A stretch of 64,000 nucleotides of DNA from Cladopsammia gracilis (Eukaryota; Cnidaria; Anthozoa; Scleractinia; Dendrophylliidae): positions 2,025,001 to 2,089,000 of the forward strand of contig JAJGOT010000033.1 of the NCBI GenBank assembly GCA_022457155.1. Direction: 5' to 3'. The notes beneath the pieces are model-generated. The model worked only from the letters and a program-made list of their open reading frames with translations. It searched no databases and had not been told where the DNA came from. Within the stretch, counting starts at the first letter, position 1. The number at the start of each line of letters is the position of its first letter. Below are positions 35,156 through 45,790 of the stretch, in pieces. The position numbers were made by a program, and so were the translations under genes.

Positions 35156-35425
35156 GTGTATACACCCTTTTGCAAAAATATTGATACTTAAAAATATATA
35201 TAAATATATATTCGTCCTTTGAGTTTATGTCGCATACGTGATGACAGGCAGCAAATAGTTTTTTAAGGTGGGTACAGAAGCATTTTACAAACTCTACTGT
35301 ACCCCCACCTCGAGAACTGTTTGCCGCCTATTGTCACGTATGCGATATAAACACAAAGGACGAATATATATATTTATATACATTTTGAGGTGTCGATATT
35401 TTTGCAAAAAGGTGTATATATTTAT
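35156..35425. repeat. Foldback, arms about 110 bp
   Basis: The left arm (cttttgcaaaaatattgata ... gtttatgtcgcatacgtgat) is complemented by 35330-35420. It lies in the intron sequence belonging to the exon-2-less exon 1 at 38147. Confidence 0.85.
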
Positions 35426-35468
35426 TTATAAGTATATCGCTATTTAGGTTTAGCCGTGACTGTATTAA

Positions 35469-37593
35469 GCTGAGGAACAGGTTCCAAGCCCTGAGTAATA
35501 TAGACGAGCAAGGCATTGATGAGGAGGAAGACACTGTAAATCAACAGTGGAAGCAAGTGAAGAACATATTTGATGAAGCAAGTAAAACCTGTCTGGGGAT
35601 GCAAAAGACGAGAAAGAAGAAAGAGTGGATTACACCAGACACGTGGCAAGCTGTCGAGGAGAGACGCCAGCTGAAGAAGAAGATAAATGACAGCAAATCA
35701 GCCAGACGTCGAGAGAAGTATAGAACGGTTTACACAGAAACCAACAGGCGTGTCAAGAGAAAGATCAGAACAGATAAAAGGGCATATATGGAAGATCTAG
35801 CAAAAGAAGCAGAGGAAGCAGCACAAAAGGGAGAGCAGAAAAATGTCTATAAAGTCGCTAAACTGATCTGTGGAAAATTTAATGGCAATAGAAATGTCCC
35901 CATACGAGATAAACAAGGACAGCTCCTCACCTCTGAAAAAGACCAAGAAGCACGTTGGGTAGAGCATGTCAAGGAAGTCCTCAACAGACCACCACCAGAA
36001 GAGGAGCCTGATATACCAGAAGCTGAGGAGGACTTAAGTATTGACACAGGACCACCAAAGAAAGAAGAGATCATTGCAGCCATTAATTCTCTAAAAAACC
36101 ACAAGGCACCTGGCAAAGATCGCCTAAATGCTGAGCTGTTCAAGGTAGACGCTGTGACCACGGCAAACATATTGCAACCACTTTTTAACACCATATGGGA
36201 CAGAAGGAAACTACCTGACGACTGGAATAAGGGTGTCGTCATCAAGATACCAAAGAAAGGAGCCCTGTCTGACTGTAACAACTGGCGCGGCATTACACTA
36301 TTATCCACCCCTAGCAAGATCTTAGCGAAGGTCATCATGAGACACTTATCACTGGCTGTAGACCATAGACTTCGTGAAGAATAGGCAGGTTTCAGGAGAG
36401 GAAGGGGCTGTATTGATCATATTTTCACACTGAGAAACATCATTGAACAGAGTACTGAATGGCAGCGAACTCTCTATGTCAACTTTGTAGATTTCGCCAA
36501 GACGTTTGACAGTGTGCACCGGCACAGCCTCTGGAAGTTATTACGAGCGTATGGAATCCCCTTCCACCTTGTTGAGGTCATTAAAAGCTTCTATGACAAC
36601 TTTGCCTGCTGTGTTGGCGATGGTGACATCTTGTTTGAAGTTCACACTGGTGTCAGACAGGGGTGTGTAATGTCTACATTTCTTTTCAACCTTGTTATAG
36701 ACTGGATCATGCACCGCACCACTGAAGATCAGATCAGGGGAATCAGATGGACACCTTTCTCCTACCTAGAAGACCTGGATTACGCTGACGATCTAGCCTT
36801 ACTATCACACACGCACACCCACATACAAGAGAAGACGCAACGCCTCAACACCTTTGCAAAGCAAGTTGGCCTTAACATCAGCAGCAAGAAGACTGAAATT
36901 ATGGCACTGAACGTTACCAACACACGACCAGTCCAAATTGATAATGAACAGCTTCCTTACACAGACAGATTTACCTACCTCGGCGGCATCATCAGTAGAG
37001 ATGGAGGAACTGACTTGGACATTCAAAGCCGTCTCAACAAGGCCAGAAACTCGCTCAATATGATGAATAAGGTATGGCGTTCCTCCACCTATAGTACTCG
37101 TACCAAGCTGAAGCTCTATCACAGCTGCGTCCTTACAATCCTACTGTATGGCTCAGAATGTTGGCGCTTAACGGAGAAGGATCTATCAAAGCTCTCCACT
37201 TTTCACACCAAAAGCCTTCGGCGCATTTTACGCATCTTTTGGCCTAATGTCGTCTCCAACAAAGATCTATTTGAACGGTGTGGAACCGAACCAATGGCTA
37301 CCATCCTGATGAGGAGACGCTGGAGGTGGATTGGCCATGTCACCCGCCAAGAAGCTTCCATTGCAAAAACTGCTATGCACTGGACGCCAGAAGGGAAACG
37401 CAAGCGGGGCCGCCCCAAGATCACATTGCGACGGACAGTTGAGAAAGAAATAAAGGAGATGGGGAAGACCTGGGAAGGCATCAAGTTCATGGCAAGGGAT
37501 CGCCAGATGTGGAGGGAACATGTTGCTGCCCTACATGCCAACTAGGCGTAAAGGGCATGAGTGAGTGAGTGACTGAGTGAGTGAGTGATAGAC

Positions 37594-37597
<4 letters not shown>
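35469..37597 (+). mobile_element. 5'-truncated RTE-like LINE with long target duplication
   Basis: Sequence unrelated to the flanking Ly6 intron begins right after ctgtattaa at 35468. The matching target copy, tttagccgtgactgtattaa, recurs ending at 38031, so a duplication of about 22 bp brackets the insertion. The coding region (35470-37545) is followed by a very short 3' UTR and a GAGT-rich microsatellite at 37559-37590, typical of RTE-clade 3' ends. The endonuclease part is missing through 5' truncation. The downstream target copy lies about 400 bp beyond the LINE tail, after an (AT)n run and a hammerhead-bearing fragment. Confidence 0.8.
35470..37545 (+). pseudogene. RTE-like reverse transcriptase, one internal stop
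   Basis: One frame runs from 35470 (L-R-N-R-F-Q-A-L-S-N) to the TAG at 37543-37545, interrupted only by TAG at 36382-36384. Because both halves are in the same frame, the break is a single nonsense change, probably from a glutamine codon before A-G-F-R-R-G-R-G-C. Visible reverse-transcriptase blocks in order: N-W-R-G-I-T-L-L-S-T; V-D-F-A-K-T-F-D-S-V (catalytic D); G-V-R-Q-G-C-V-M-S; and Y-A-D-D at 36781-36792 with the catalytic pair. The C-terminus carries W-R-W-I-G-H-V-T-R and K-R-K-R-G-R-P-K. No apurinic endonuclease domain is present. Similar to RTE/BovB-type proteins (craniofacial development protein 2-like); clade naming is inference. Confidence 0.85.

Positions 37598-37662
<65 letters not shown>
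37598..37662. repeat. (AT)n microsatellite
   Basis: Nearly pure AT dinucleotide run between the LINE tail and the hammerhead-bearing fragment. Confidence 0.95.
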
Positions 37663-37663
<1 letters not shown>

Positions 37664-38008
37664 GTAGAACTGGATATTCGTAAAACAGTGCTCAATACAT
37701 TAATGTAGAGCGAAGTATATGTTTATGGAGGAAAGAAACAAAAATAAACTACGCTTTCATCCCGACAAGCCTGTTTCGTGGTTGTCCACTCATCAGGGGA
37801 TTCAATAAGAATATTCTTTACCATCGCTTCTTATATACAAAATAATTTACATAATAACAATAACAAATCTATGCGGCGCGAAGTTTAACAGTTCAGCTGT
37901 TGCGTAGAAGGGGTTTGTTTCTATGGCGGCAAGAAGACACGAGTTCATTACGTTTGTTAAGTGTAGAAAGTTTCGGTCGGCAAATGATTAGAAATTTTTC
38001 CTTTAGGC
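37663..38008 (-). mobile_element. Probable Penelope-like or retrozyme fragment (minus strand)
   Basis: This 346-bp piece is absent from the paralogous introns and sits between the LINE tail and the right target duplication. Its only recognisable content is the hammerhead motif at 37759-37801 on the minus strand. Hammerheads of this type with a 2-bp stem III are known from Penelope-like elements and small metazoan retrozymes. No GIY-YIG or reverse-transcriptase sequence is visible in it. Confidence 0.5.
37759..37801 (-). ncRNA. Hammerhead ribozyme, consensus core
   Basis: Reading the minus strand from 37801: ATCCC (stem I), CTGATGA (37796-37790), GTGG-ACAA-CCAC (stem II with tetraloop, 37789-37778), GAAA (37777-37774), a stem III of C-G plus A-U closing a 6-nt loop AGGCTT, GTC (37766-37764), then GGGAT (37763-37759), which pairs perfectly with ATCCC. 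All invariant core positions are present. Cleavage is predicted after 37764. Type I architecture with minimal stem III. Confidence 0.8.
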
Positions 38009-38146
38009 AGGTTTAGCCGTGACTGTATTAAACAGAGATCAAAGTAATCACCAATTTACCACCCGACGTGTTTTTTTTATGTCGACTTTAAATTTATAAC
38101 TATCGGTTTTAACATGCAAAATCAAATGTGCTTTAAATTTACTTAC

Positions 38147-38198
38147 CTTTACAAATCACCAGAAACGAAGTTAAGGTGAGAAAATTAATACCGTTCAT
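38147..38198 (-). CDS. Ly6-like signal-peptide exon 1 without an exon 2 of its own
   Basis: ATG at 38198-38196 opens MNGINFLTLTSFLVICK plus one G, with a GTAAGT donor starting at 38146, intact in every coding respect. Downstream on the minus strand the next Ly6-like sequence is the promoter and exon 1 of minus gene 2, so its own exon 2 appears lost. It could still splice in phase to 30121-29766 as an alternative first exon. Its TATA position (38289-38296) reads CATAGAGG, suggesting a weakened promoter. The adjacent intron holds the RTE/hammerhead insertion. Confidence 0.6.
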
Positions 38199-38544
38199 TC
38201 TAACAGCAACGGTGTTTTATAGTCTGCATTTATGAAGCCTTATACGTTACGTTCACCATTTATATTATTGCAGGTACGACAAATACTTCCTCTATGCATG
38301 AATTTAGGGTGCTATAGAAACAAAGGTTAGTTACATGTTATGTCCATTATCCCTCAGGCACAACAGAATCAATCTATTACCGTTAACCTTAAAATGGCAT
38401 AAATTAAGGTGCGGTTACCATGGCGACGACATTAAATCCCGTTCTACATTTCGGAATGGCCGCTTCTGGCCATGCCTTTACGCCGACATATCTATGAAAT
38501 CTGTTGTAAAACATGTAGGAAATCGTTTTTCACATGAAGCTCAT

Positions 38545-39746
38545 TTACTTTGCGAAACACTTTGATTTGATTTTGACATTTCCCATTGTGCAGCAACGAA
38601 TCAGAAGCGACTCGAAACCGCAAGAAACCCAAACAAACGGTTGGTAACGAAACCACGCTTCTCTGTTTCCTTGCAAAAGAATCGTCGCCGCCTCGCTGTA
38701 GTTTTTTTATTGCTAGTTTACCTTTCGTCTTTCTTTGTAAATGAAGTAGAAATCTGAGCAATTTTAATGTGGCGGCTACAAAACAGACAGACGTTTAGCT
38801 ATACGTTTACCTCATGCTCAGTTGTCGCGTTCATCGGTTTAATTATCTGATGAGTGTTGTAAACAACATTTGTCCGTCGCGGCAGTATCGCAAAAACATT
38901 TAGCGAAAAAGCCGGACAATAGAACATGACAGTTCCTGAGGATTAGTTTCCCTGGAAAAAGTGAATTTTCCAAAAAGCTACTGAGCCTATAGAAGCAAAA
39001 GAAAAAAAACACAGCGGGTCAGGTTTTCAAACTTTTAATATTTTATAGATTATTCAGGCAGGTGGCGATTATTTTTCGATCCACAGAAACCCTCATCTCG
39101 TGACCTGTGATATTTTCGCCTTCAAATTTTGCAAGACCGTATTGCAATTAGCCACACACGGCAAAGTAGCTAGCTGCTGATCAGCGAGAGATCAAAGCAA
39201 AAGAAACGTTATGTAGCAACTGTGTACATGTAAACTTGCCGTGCTGGGAATAAAAGTAACAAGTTTTAAAGCGGTACTGTAGTATAATATTTGCATGCGC
39301 AAGTTAACACTTTCATTCGCCAGAACAGCCGATTTTTTCCTCGCTCATAAGCTTTTTCGAAAATTTACTTTTTCCAGGGAAACTAATCCTCAGGAACTGT
39401 CATGTTCTATTGTCCGTTTTTTTCGCTAAATGTTTTTGCGATACTGCCGCGACGGACAAGTGTTGTGTACAACACTGACAAACCGATGAACGCGACGACT
39501 GAGCATGAGGCAAATGTCTATAAACGTCCGTCTGGTTTTTAGCCGTAAAATCGCTCAGATTTCTACTTTATTCACAAAGAAAGACGAAAGGTAAACTAGC
39601 AATAAAAAAACTACAACGAGGCGGCGACGATTCTTTTGCAAGGAAACAGAGAAGCGTGGTTTCGTTTCTTGCGGTTTCGAGTCGCTTCTGATTGGTTGCT
39701 GCACAATGGGAAATGTCAAAATCAAATCAAAGTGTTCACGGTTTTT
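38545..39746. repeat. Large foldback (1.2 kb, arms about 400 bp)
   Basis: Left outer end aaacactttgatttgatttt is complemented at 39725-39746; inner boundary cctgaggattagtttccctg (about 38936) is complemented near 39375-39400. Arms match almost throughout, with a spacer of about 385 bp. It lies upstream of the exon-2-less exon 1. No transposase seen. Confidence 0.85.
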
Positions 39747-40790
39747 GGATTCGCACAGTAAATGCAGTGTCCATGGAAATGGCATTTCTGTCAAGGTGGT
39801 TCTATTGCTAAAAATGTTTTCCTCGATGGTCTTTCTCAGTGAGCCAAATTTCAGGTTGCCGGACTATCAGGATCTATTCTTAATTTTTATTCATAATCCA
39901 GGTCGGTGTGTAGCAACTCCGTTGTTTAAGGCGTTGCGGCTGCTTCTCTTTTGGGGGCTAGGAGCTATTGTTTCTGTTGTTTGTTCTATTGTTCTCTCGA
40001 AGAGTATCGAACCAATGGTGTGAGACCTCACGAGAGCTGGCTTGGTTCTTTTGATACATTGAGACTATTGCCTGGACTTTCAATAAAGTCCTTCGTCTTA
40101 TATTTATATCCCGCCGGACGAAGGACTTTTCACACTTGATTGGCGTCATTTTTAGCGACCCAAAAACGGGTCGCTGCGTTAGACCAATCAGAGTAGCCAA
40201 GAGTAGCCCTTGGGGACAGAACTGTCAATCACAAGGTATTAGACGCAATGAAACGTGACTTGCGGTAACGGTTTTTTTTTTTTTTGTTTCGGTTTCAAAA
40301 CAATAATCGATGACATTGACAAGTCACGCCACTCCCCATTTTTGGCGCGAAACGCAAATGAAAACCCTTCAAGCGAGACAAGTCGACCTCTCGCGACTTC
40401 ATCGCTCGCTCGGCCGCTTCGCGGCCTCAAAAGCTCGCTTAGCTCGCTTCAGACTGTGAAACTCGTGAGGTCGACTTGTGGCAAGTCTACCTATTGCCCG
40501 GAGGACGTTTCTGCGAGTTCTCGTAGTTACCTCGGTAGAACGGCTGGCTCGGGTGGCGAAGACAGATAACCATAATAGTGTAAACAATTATTCGACTAAA
40601 AGTGAAGTAATGCGGGCAACAAAACCGTGTAGAAACGACGTCTACTTTCTGCAACATGAAAATTTGTTGCGCGTGTAGGTGGTAATACGCTCAACATCAG
40701 GGCTGCAACATGCAACGCAATTACGTTGTTGCGCGATTTGTTGCCCGTATGGCCCAGTATCACCCAAAATGCATTGCGCGCCCAATGCCT
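39747..40790. other. No gene recognised; intron-derived remnant
   Basis: About 40490-40620 (gaggacgtttctgcgagttc ... ttcgactaaaagtgaagtaa) resembles 20190-20290 of the plus gene A intron. Open frames in 39706-40587 overlap on both strands without family signatures. Confidence 0.4.
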
Positions 40791-41356
40791 CGACGATTGA
40801 ATTTAAAGTGTATATGACAGTGATTTTTTTTATTTGCTTGATTGAATCTACATGATGTTCTGATAAGAAAATGGAAAAAAAAATTTCGATATCGATTTTT
40901 CTTCTCTGCGTTGTAGCCGTCCAAAAACGTGAAATTTCACTTCCGGTGTGTTACAAAACCGCGCAAGAAGAAAGACTGGAAATAGTCCGCTGTGACGTCA
41001 ATACAGGAATGCCGATGTCGAGATTTCTCAGTTCCTTACATTTTTTTATGCTCCCTGAGGAAGAAACATGGTTCTATTAAGGTGTGTTGTCTATGGTTGT
41101 AGCAACACGCACCAAAAAACGGAGGAACTGAGAAATCACGACACTGGCATTCTTGTATTGACGTCACAGCGGACTATTTCCAGTCTTTCTCCCGCGCGGT
41201 TTTGTAACACACCGGAAGTGAAATTTCACGTTTTTAGACTGCCAAAACGCAGAGAAGGAAAATCGATATCGAAATTTTTTTTCCATTTTGTTATCAAAAC
41301 ATCATGTCGATTCGATCAAGCAAAAAATCACTGTCATATACACTTTAATGCAGTCG
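40791..41356. repeat. Foldback (566 bp) carrying a THAP-like fragment
   Basis: Arms 40791-41040 and 41125-41356 are inverted copies (aagtgtatatgacagtgatt at the left and its complement at the right). On the plus strand ATG at 41068 reads M-V-L-L-R-C-V-V-Y-G-C-S-N-T and, further on, V-K-F-H-V-F-R-L-P-K-R-R-E, resembling the start and the F-H-x-F-P part of a THAP zinc finger, found in P-element-type transposases. Spacing between the halves is filled by arm sequence and the C..H zinc ligands are not seen, so it is a relic rather than a gene. Confidence 0.6.
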
Positions 41357-42940
41357 AAAATTCCCGAAAGAGCCAATCACGAGCGACAACAACAACAACA
41401 ACAAACAAAACTTTATTACACATATAAACTTAAATACAATTACCCTGCAAATTAGCAAAAACGCTATTCGAGGCAGGGAAAAGTAATGTAATTGAAAATA
41501 ATAAAGGTTAGACAATATAACAATACAGAAGCTGATCTGTAGAGTTACAGATTATTTTAAAGCTTTTGATAAAATCATTATATTGGTGGCAGAGCTTGTC
41601 ATTTGAAAACAAAAACAAACGACCGCAAAGCCGAATGGGTGATACTGGGTCTTTGAAAAGCTGAAGCTTGAAATAAAAGAAAGCTCGTAATACCCTGTTT
41701 ATAATAACATTGCATGTTGTAATTACTTTTTGAACAGTCGTACTTCGACGTTTTGGCAATGTTTTAACTTTGATGCCCACTCTTAATCTTCTGTTTGTAT
41801 AAGTTTACATTTTATTGTCTCGATCCAACGAGCCATCGCATTATTCATTATAAAATAACTGCTATTCTATCGATATACCGATACACCAGCATTTCTTATA
41901 AACAACGTCCATTGTTGATTTATGCCGTGTTTTCTAGGGAGAGGATTACTTGCTACAGTTAGGCTCTTCCAAAGAACGCGTATTGTTGTGTGTTGTGATT
42001 GTGATCGCGTGATGCCGAGCAAACTTGAGCTGTGGCGATGCGCGATGCCCTCCATTGAAAGAAATCGAATAAGTAAGGCTTAAACTGGAAAAAGTTAACG
42101 AAAGAGCTCTTCGCTTCCTACTTAAGGACAAAAGCAGTTCTTACACTGACAGAATTACTCAAGAAACTAGAACTGTCTCATAACACGGCTGAACTGAAAC
42201 GCCCCTAAAAACGGTCATTTAGGCTAATTTTGCTTTTTTACACATTTCCTCACCAAACTTCGCACATTCACTTTGGTTGTTGTCCAAATCGTTTTAATGG
42301 TAAAAAATGTCAAATTCTAACGTCATAATTAATGACGTCACAAAACACGTGGTACAAAGTTTCTAATTTCATACCACTTAATATATCTTTTGAAAGAGCT
42401 TGACTAGGGGAATAATATACCGAAAACCGTAACTCGCTATGACAAATATTTCTCGAGTTATAACAAGTTGAGCCCATTTCAGTGCCCCCCCGGAACCATA
42501 CATTTCATATAAAATCAACTCCTTTGATATTTTTCATGTAAGGTTAAGCATTTGAAAAAGTTAAGTGCTTAGTGTTAAAAAAAATCGTATCATTTTAGAT
42601 TTTCGGTTTTCTCCTTCAAAACGATAATTTAAGCATTGAAATATCTGATGACGTCACAATTTATGACGTCACACAAAACTAGGTTTTTGGTGTTAAAAAT
42701 GGTAGGAAAAACTGTTAGTCTGATTTTTTTCAATTATTCGTGTTCTGCTCATCTAGATACGTTAAATTCTGTGACTGCTCACATGACGCAAGTTTCAAGT
42801 TTTATCAGAAGCTGAATGTCCTTTGAATTATGGATAGGGATGTAAAGCTTCTATTCTACTGTCGATGAGTTCAAAGAAGCGGTGCTGAAGGAATTAAAGA
42901 TCGGGCAGTTAAAGATAACATCACTAGCAGCACATACAAC
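41357..42940. other. No gene recognised; intron-derived remnant
   Basis: About 41640-41860 (ataataacattgcatg, acttcgacgttttggcaatg, tttacattttattgtctcga) resembles parts of 19430-19460 and 20290-20345 in plus gene A's intron. Together with 40490-40640 this suggests an old partial copy of a plus-type gene that lost its exons. The remainder is unclassified. Confidence 0.45.
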
Positions 42941-42942
42941 GG

Positions 42943-43095
42943 TAGGGGCGGATCCAGAAATTTCTGAAAGGGGGGGAGTCCGGGTGCATAAAACAATTTT
43001 ATTCTATTATTTTTATGAATCACAAGGGAGACCCAGGTCTGATGGGGGGGGGGAGATCGGACCCCCCCCTGACCCTCCCCCTGGATCCGCCACTG
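42943..43095. repeat. hAT-like MITE
   Basis: Right end ctggatccgccactg is the inverse of the left end taggggcggatccag; the CAGTGGCGGATCCAG type of terminus is common in hAT-derived MITEs. Flanks (acaacgg / aacggg) only partly match. The interior contains G- and C-runs. Confidence 0.75.
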
Positions 43096-43340
43096 AACGG
43101 GTGTTTTCTGCGGTAAAGTGGACTGATGTAAACTGACATTCCATCGTGTGCGTCTTACATACATTGCATGCGCAGAAGGGACTGCACGGTATCTTTAAAC
43201 CAGAGTAACTCGATTCAAAATAATTCATCTTCTATCATGCCAGGCAGAACAATGTGTCCTAGCCCCCAACCGATCGCTACTGCAAAGTCAGTGCTAAGTG
43301 ATGGTTTCAGTGATAGGTCCCTTCCAGAGTGGAATCCTTC

Positions 43341-43675
43341 TTAGCCCAAATGAAAGGCGGTTAATATTCCAAGCAACAAAAACGTCATGTACGTAGCTCT
43401 CACTGGGGTTGAAGCATTGCACATATCCATATTACAACAGTCCACTTGGCACCAGTCTCCGTACTCCTTGCATTGTTCGCCGTTACACAGCTCTTGGTAT
43501 CCACAACCTTTAGTGTAGATATGAATCTCAGAGCCTTCGTTTTTCGTAGCTCTGTGGGCTTTGAAACAAATGTCGAAATCCGGATCTACATTCGAACAAT
43601 CAACGATGATTCGATTATCCTCGCAGTCATCCCACGACTCAAAAGATTGACACAGGTTACACACCAAGGCAGAAC
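43341..43675 (-). CDS. Ly6/uPAR-like GPI-anchored three-finger protein, exon 2 (minus gene 3)
   Basis: Acceptor AG at 43677-43676; the exon gives G-S-A-L-V-C-N-L-C and ends in TAA at 43343-43341. The LU domain holds 12 cysteines with the terminal V-D-C-C-N-M-D-M-C-N-A-S, then a hydrophobic GPI-type tail (Y-M-T-F-L-L-L-G-I-L-T-A-F-H-L-G). Exon 1 is 45618-45567, intron about 1.9 kb, precursor 128 residues. It shares more sequence with minus gene 2 than with gene 1, including the 3' flank (tctatcatgccaggc). This copy has an intact stop and full cysteine set and is the best-preserved minus-strand gene. Function: likely cell-surface; ligand unknown. Confidence 0.87.
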
Positions 43676-43971
43676 CTGAAAAATATACAATATTATTATG
43701 AGTATTAGGATGAAGTTAATTTTGCAACTGAAAATATTTGAGTATTTTTGCTTGGATATTTCAGTCGTTCAGTTTTGTCACTGATACAAACCTTATAATT
43801 CCCCCGTTTCGATTAAGTAATAGAACTTGTGTTAAGAGTTTTCTTTTTACAGCTCAAGAGAAAGACAAAAATCCAAATTTCTAAACTACGTTCTATGAAC
43901 GTTCGACTTTTCCTGTGTATATAGAATGCCATTATTATCCGTAAGCGCTACAGTTAGAAGAACGACACATA

Positions 43972-44181
43972 TGGAGTGTTTTCACATGACGTCACGGCGG
44001 CCATGTTGGTGTCCCAAAACAAGAAAACGGCGGCCATGTTGGTGTCCCGAAACAATAAAATGGTGGCCATATTGGTGTCCCAATCTAATCCTGTGGGGAT
44101 TGAACTCTTTTCTAATGCAAACACTTTGTTTTGTTCAAACAAATTAGCATAGCTGCAGACCACGTGAGTGAAAACACTCTA
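43972..44181. repeat. MITE with GAGTGTTTTCAC ends
   Basis: Left end ggagtgttttcacatgacgt, right end gtgaaaacactct. The interior has three near-copies of cggccatgttggtgtcc. It lies in the intron of minus gene 3. Confidence 0.8.
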
Positions 44182-44734
44182 TTTTTAGTTTCTACTGCTT
44201 TGCTTCCAGTGAATAGCATTTCTTTATCAAACCACATTTTGGTATTTTAAATAGTTAGTAGTTCGCTAACAGCTTTCATTGATAACTGCCTCTGGTCTTG
44301 GCGCTTCTATTGTTCATGGTTAGTTCTCTAACAGCTTTCATTGATAACAGCCTCTATTCTTGGTGGTTCTATTGTTAACAACTTCTATTGTTACACAGTT
44401 GATGGTGCGCTACCATGGTGCCTTAGTAGTAGACAAAATTAGCGTTCTGTGAGACTCTCATAGTGAGGGAGAAAGAGCGCTTAGATTAGATTTTAGTGTC
44501 ATTAACTGTTTTCAGCCGTTTTCCTTAGATTTGTCCACCAAAAAGATCACAAAAAAAAAAGAAATTAGGTGTCCTTAAACCAATCACTTAAAATTGTGTT
44601 ATATTTAAAGCTTTTGTGTGGCGTTGACGTGAATTATATATTTTACTAATCATATGCAGGATCTTAAAGTGCTTTTTCTTTTATTGTCAATTGTGTTTTT
44701 TTAAGCTAAATAGTAAAATCCAGGAAAACTTCAG
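44182..44734. other. Intron of minus gene 3; short tandem duplication
   Basis: The motif ctaacagctttcattgataa occurs at about 44266 and 44325, a 60-bp tandem pair. Nothing else recognised. Confidence 0.5.
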
Positions 44735-45566
44735 AACGGCTGGCTAGGGAATGATCTTGAATTGATTTTTCTGAATGATATTAGGTTGGCAGGTGATAAA
44801 ACATAGAACTGATCGTCAATTAAAACTCAGGGATCATCACCTTAATTCGATTCAACTTTCAAATGTAAATTATTAAATGTTATAACACGCTTACTCTATT
44901 TCATTCGTTTTTTTTTTTTTTTCTCGTTTTCCAACAATACATGTGAGCATTTTGTCCAAGTAAATCTGCCGTGATAATTCCGACACTTTTTAGGTTCAAT
45001 GAGCGTGATTTTCAACCGAACTAATGGTTTGGTTGTTGTCTGACTGTTTTGGTTAGGTTAAATAGTGCCCGCTTTCGCACTCAGCTCGCAAGTTTTTAAA
45101 ATAATTTTAATGCTAACAATTAAAAGTTAGTTTGAAAACGGATCATACAGCCATTACAAAAACAAAAAAACGCCATCCGGCATTTCTGCTTTGCAATGAA
45201 TCCTAACTTTCATTTCACCTTTGTTACTGAAATAATGCTGGATCAAAGCACGTAACCCACACGAAAATTATCAGTTACCTTCAAGGTATACGGTCAATAT
45301 ATTGCGAGTCCTATTTGTCAATTTCCATCAACGTGTTTCAGGTGTTCGAAAACCATGGAACTAAGTGAGCAAAACGTTCGTTCACAAACTAATTTAGAAC
45401 TATTTTTAGGAAAGAGTATGTCTTTTTAAGTTTAGCCGTGACTGTATTAAGAAAGATCAAAGCCGGTGTTTACCAATTTCCATTCGCGCGGTTTTGTAAT
45501 GCTGACTTTAAATTTAACTATGGCGGTATTAACACGGAAAACGAAATGTGCTTTAAATTTACTTAC

Positions 45567-45618
45567 CTTTACATATCAAGAGAGACAAAGTTAAGGTAAG
45601 AAAAATAATACTGTTCAT
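45567..45618 (-). CDS. Ly6-like protein, signal-peptide exon 1 (minus gene 3)
   Basis: ATG at 45618-45616 opens MNSIIFLTLTLSLLICK (17 codons) plus one G before a GTAAGT donor at 45566. In phase with 43675-43341. Hydrophobic core as in the paralogues. Confidence 0.82.
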
Positions 45619-45688
45619 TCCAACAACAATGAAGGAGCCATTAACGTTACGCTAAGTTCACCACATTAAGTTTGTAAGATAAATACTG

Positions 45689-45696
45689 CCTTAATA
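45689..45696 (-). promoter_or_regulatory. Degenerate TATA-like box of minus gene 3
   Basis: The paralogous TATA position reads TATTAAGG on the minus strand, about 71 nt upstream of the ATG. One substitution relative to minus genes 1 and 2. Confidence 0.35.
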
Positions 45697-45790
45697 CTGA
45701 CATGAATTAAGGGTGCCATAGAAACAAAGGTAGGTTAAATAATATGTCCATTATCCCGGAGGCATCGACGTCTATTAGTCAAAAAGAGTA

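Larger units (their letters stand above)
44735..45790 (-). repeat. Paralogous unit: distal intron, exon 1 and promoter (minus gene 3)
   Basis: Shares gatcttgaattgatttttctgaat, tttagccgtgactgtattaa, the exon-1 donor block and gggtgccatagaaacaaa with the other minus-strand units, with more divergence in the intron. Confidence 0.75.

Noticed and set aside
36514..37545. Separate second gene starting at an ATG at 36514
   Set aside because: It is in the same frame as the preceding open frame and continues the same reverse transcriptase after a single TAG.
38492..39794. Similar minus-strand frames at 38492 and 39555
   Set aside because: They arise from the two arms of the 1.2-kb foldback and match no protein family I recognise.
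41867..42131. Short minus-strand frames near 42 kb
   Set aside because: No domain, no splice support and no paralogue among the repeated units.
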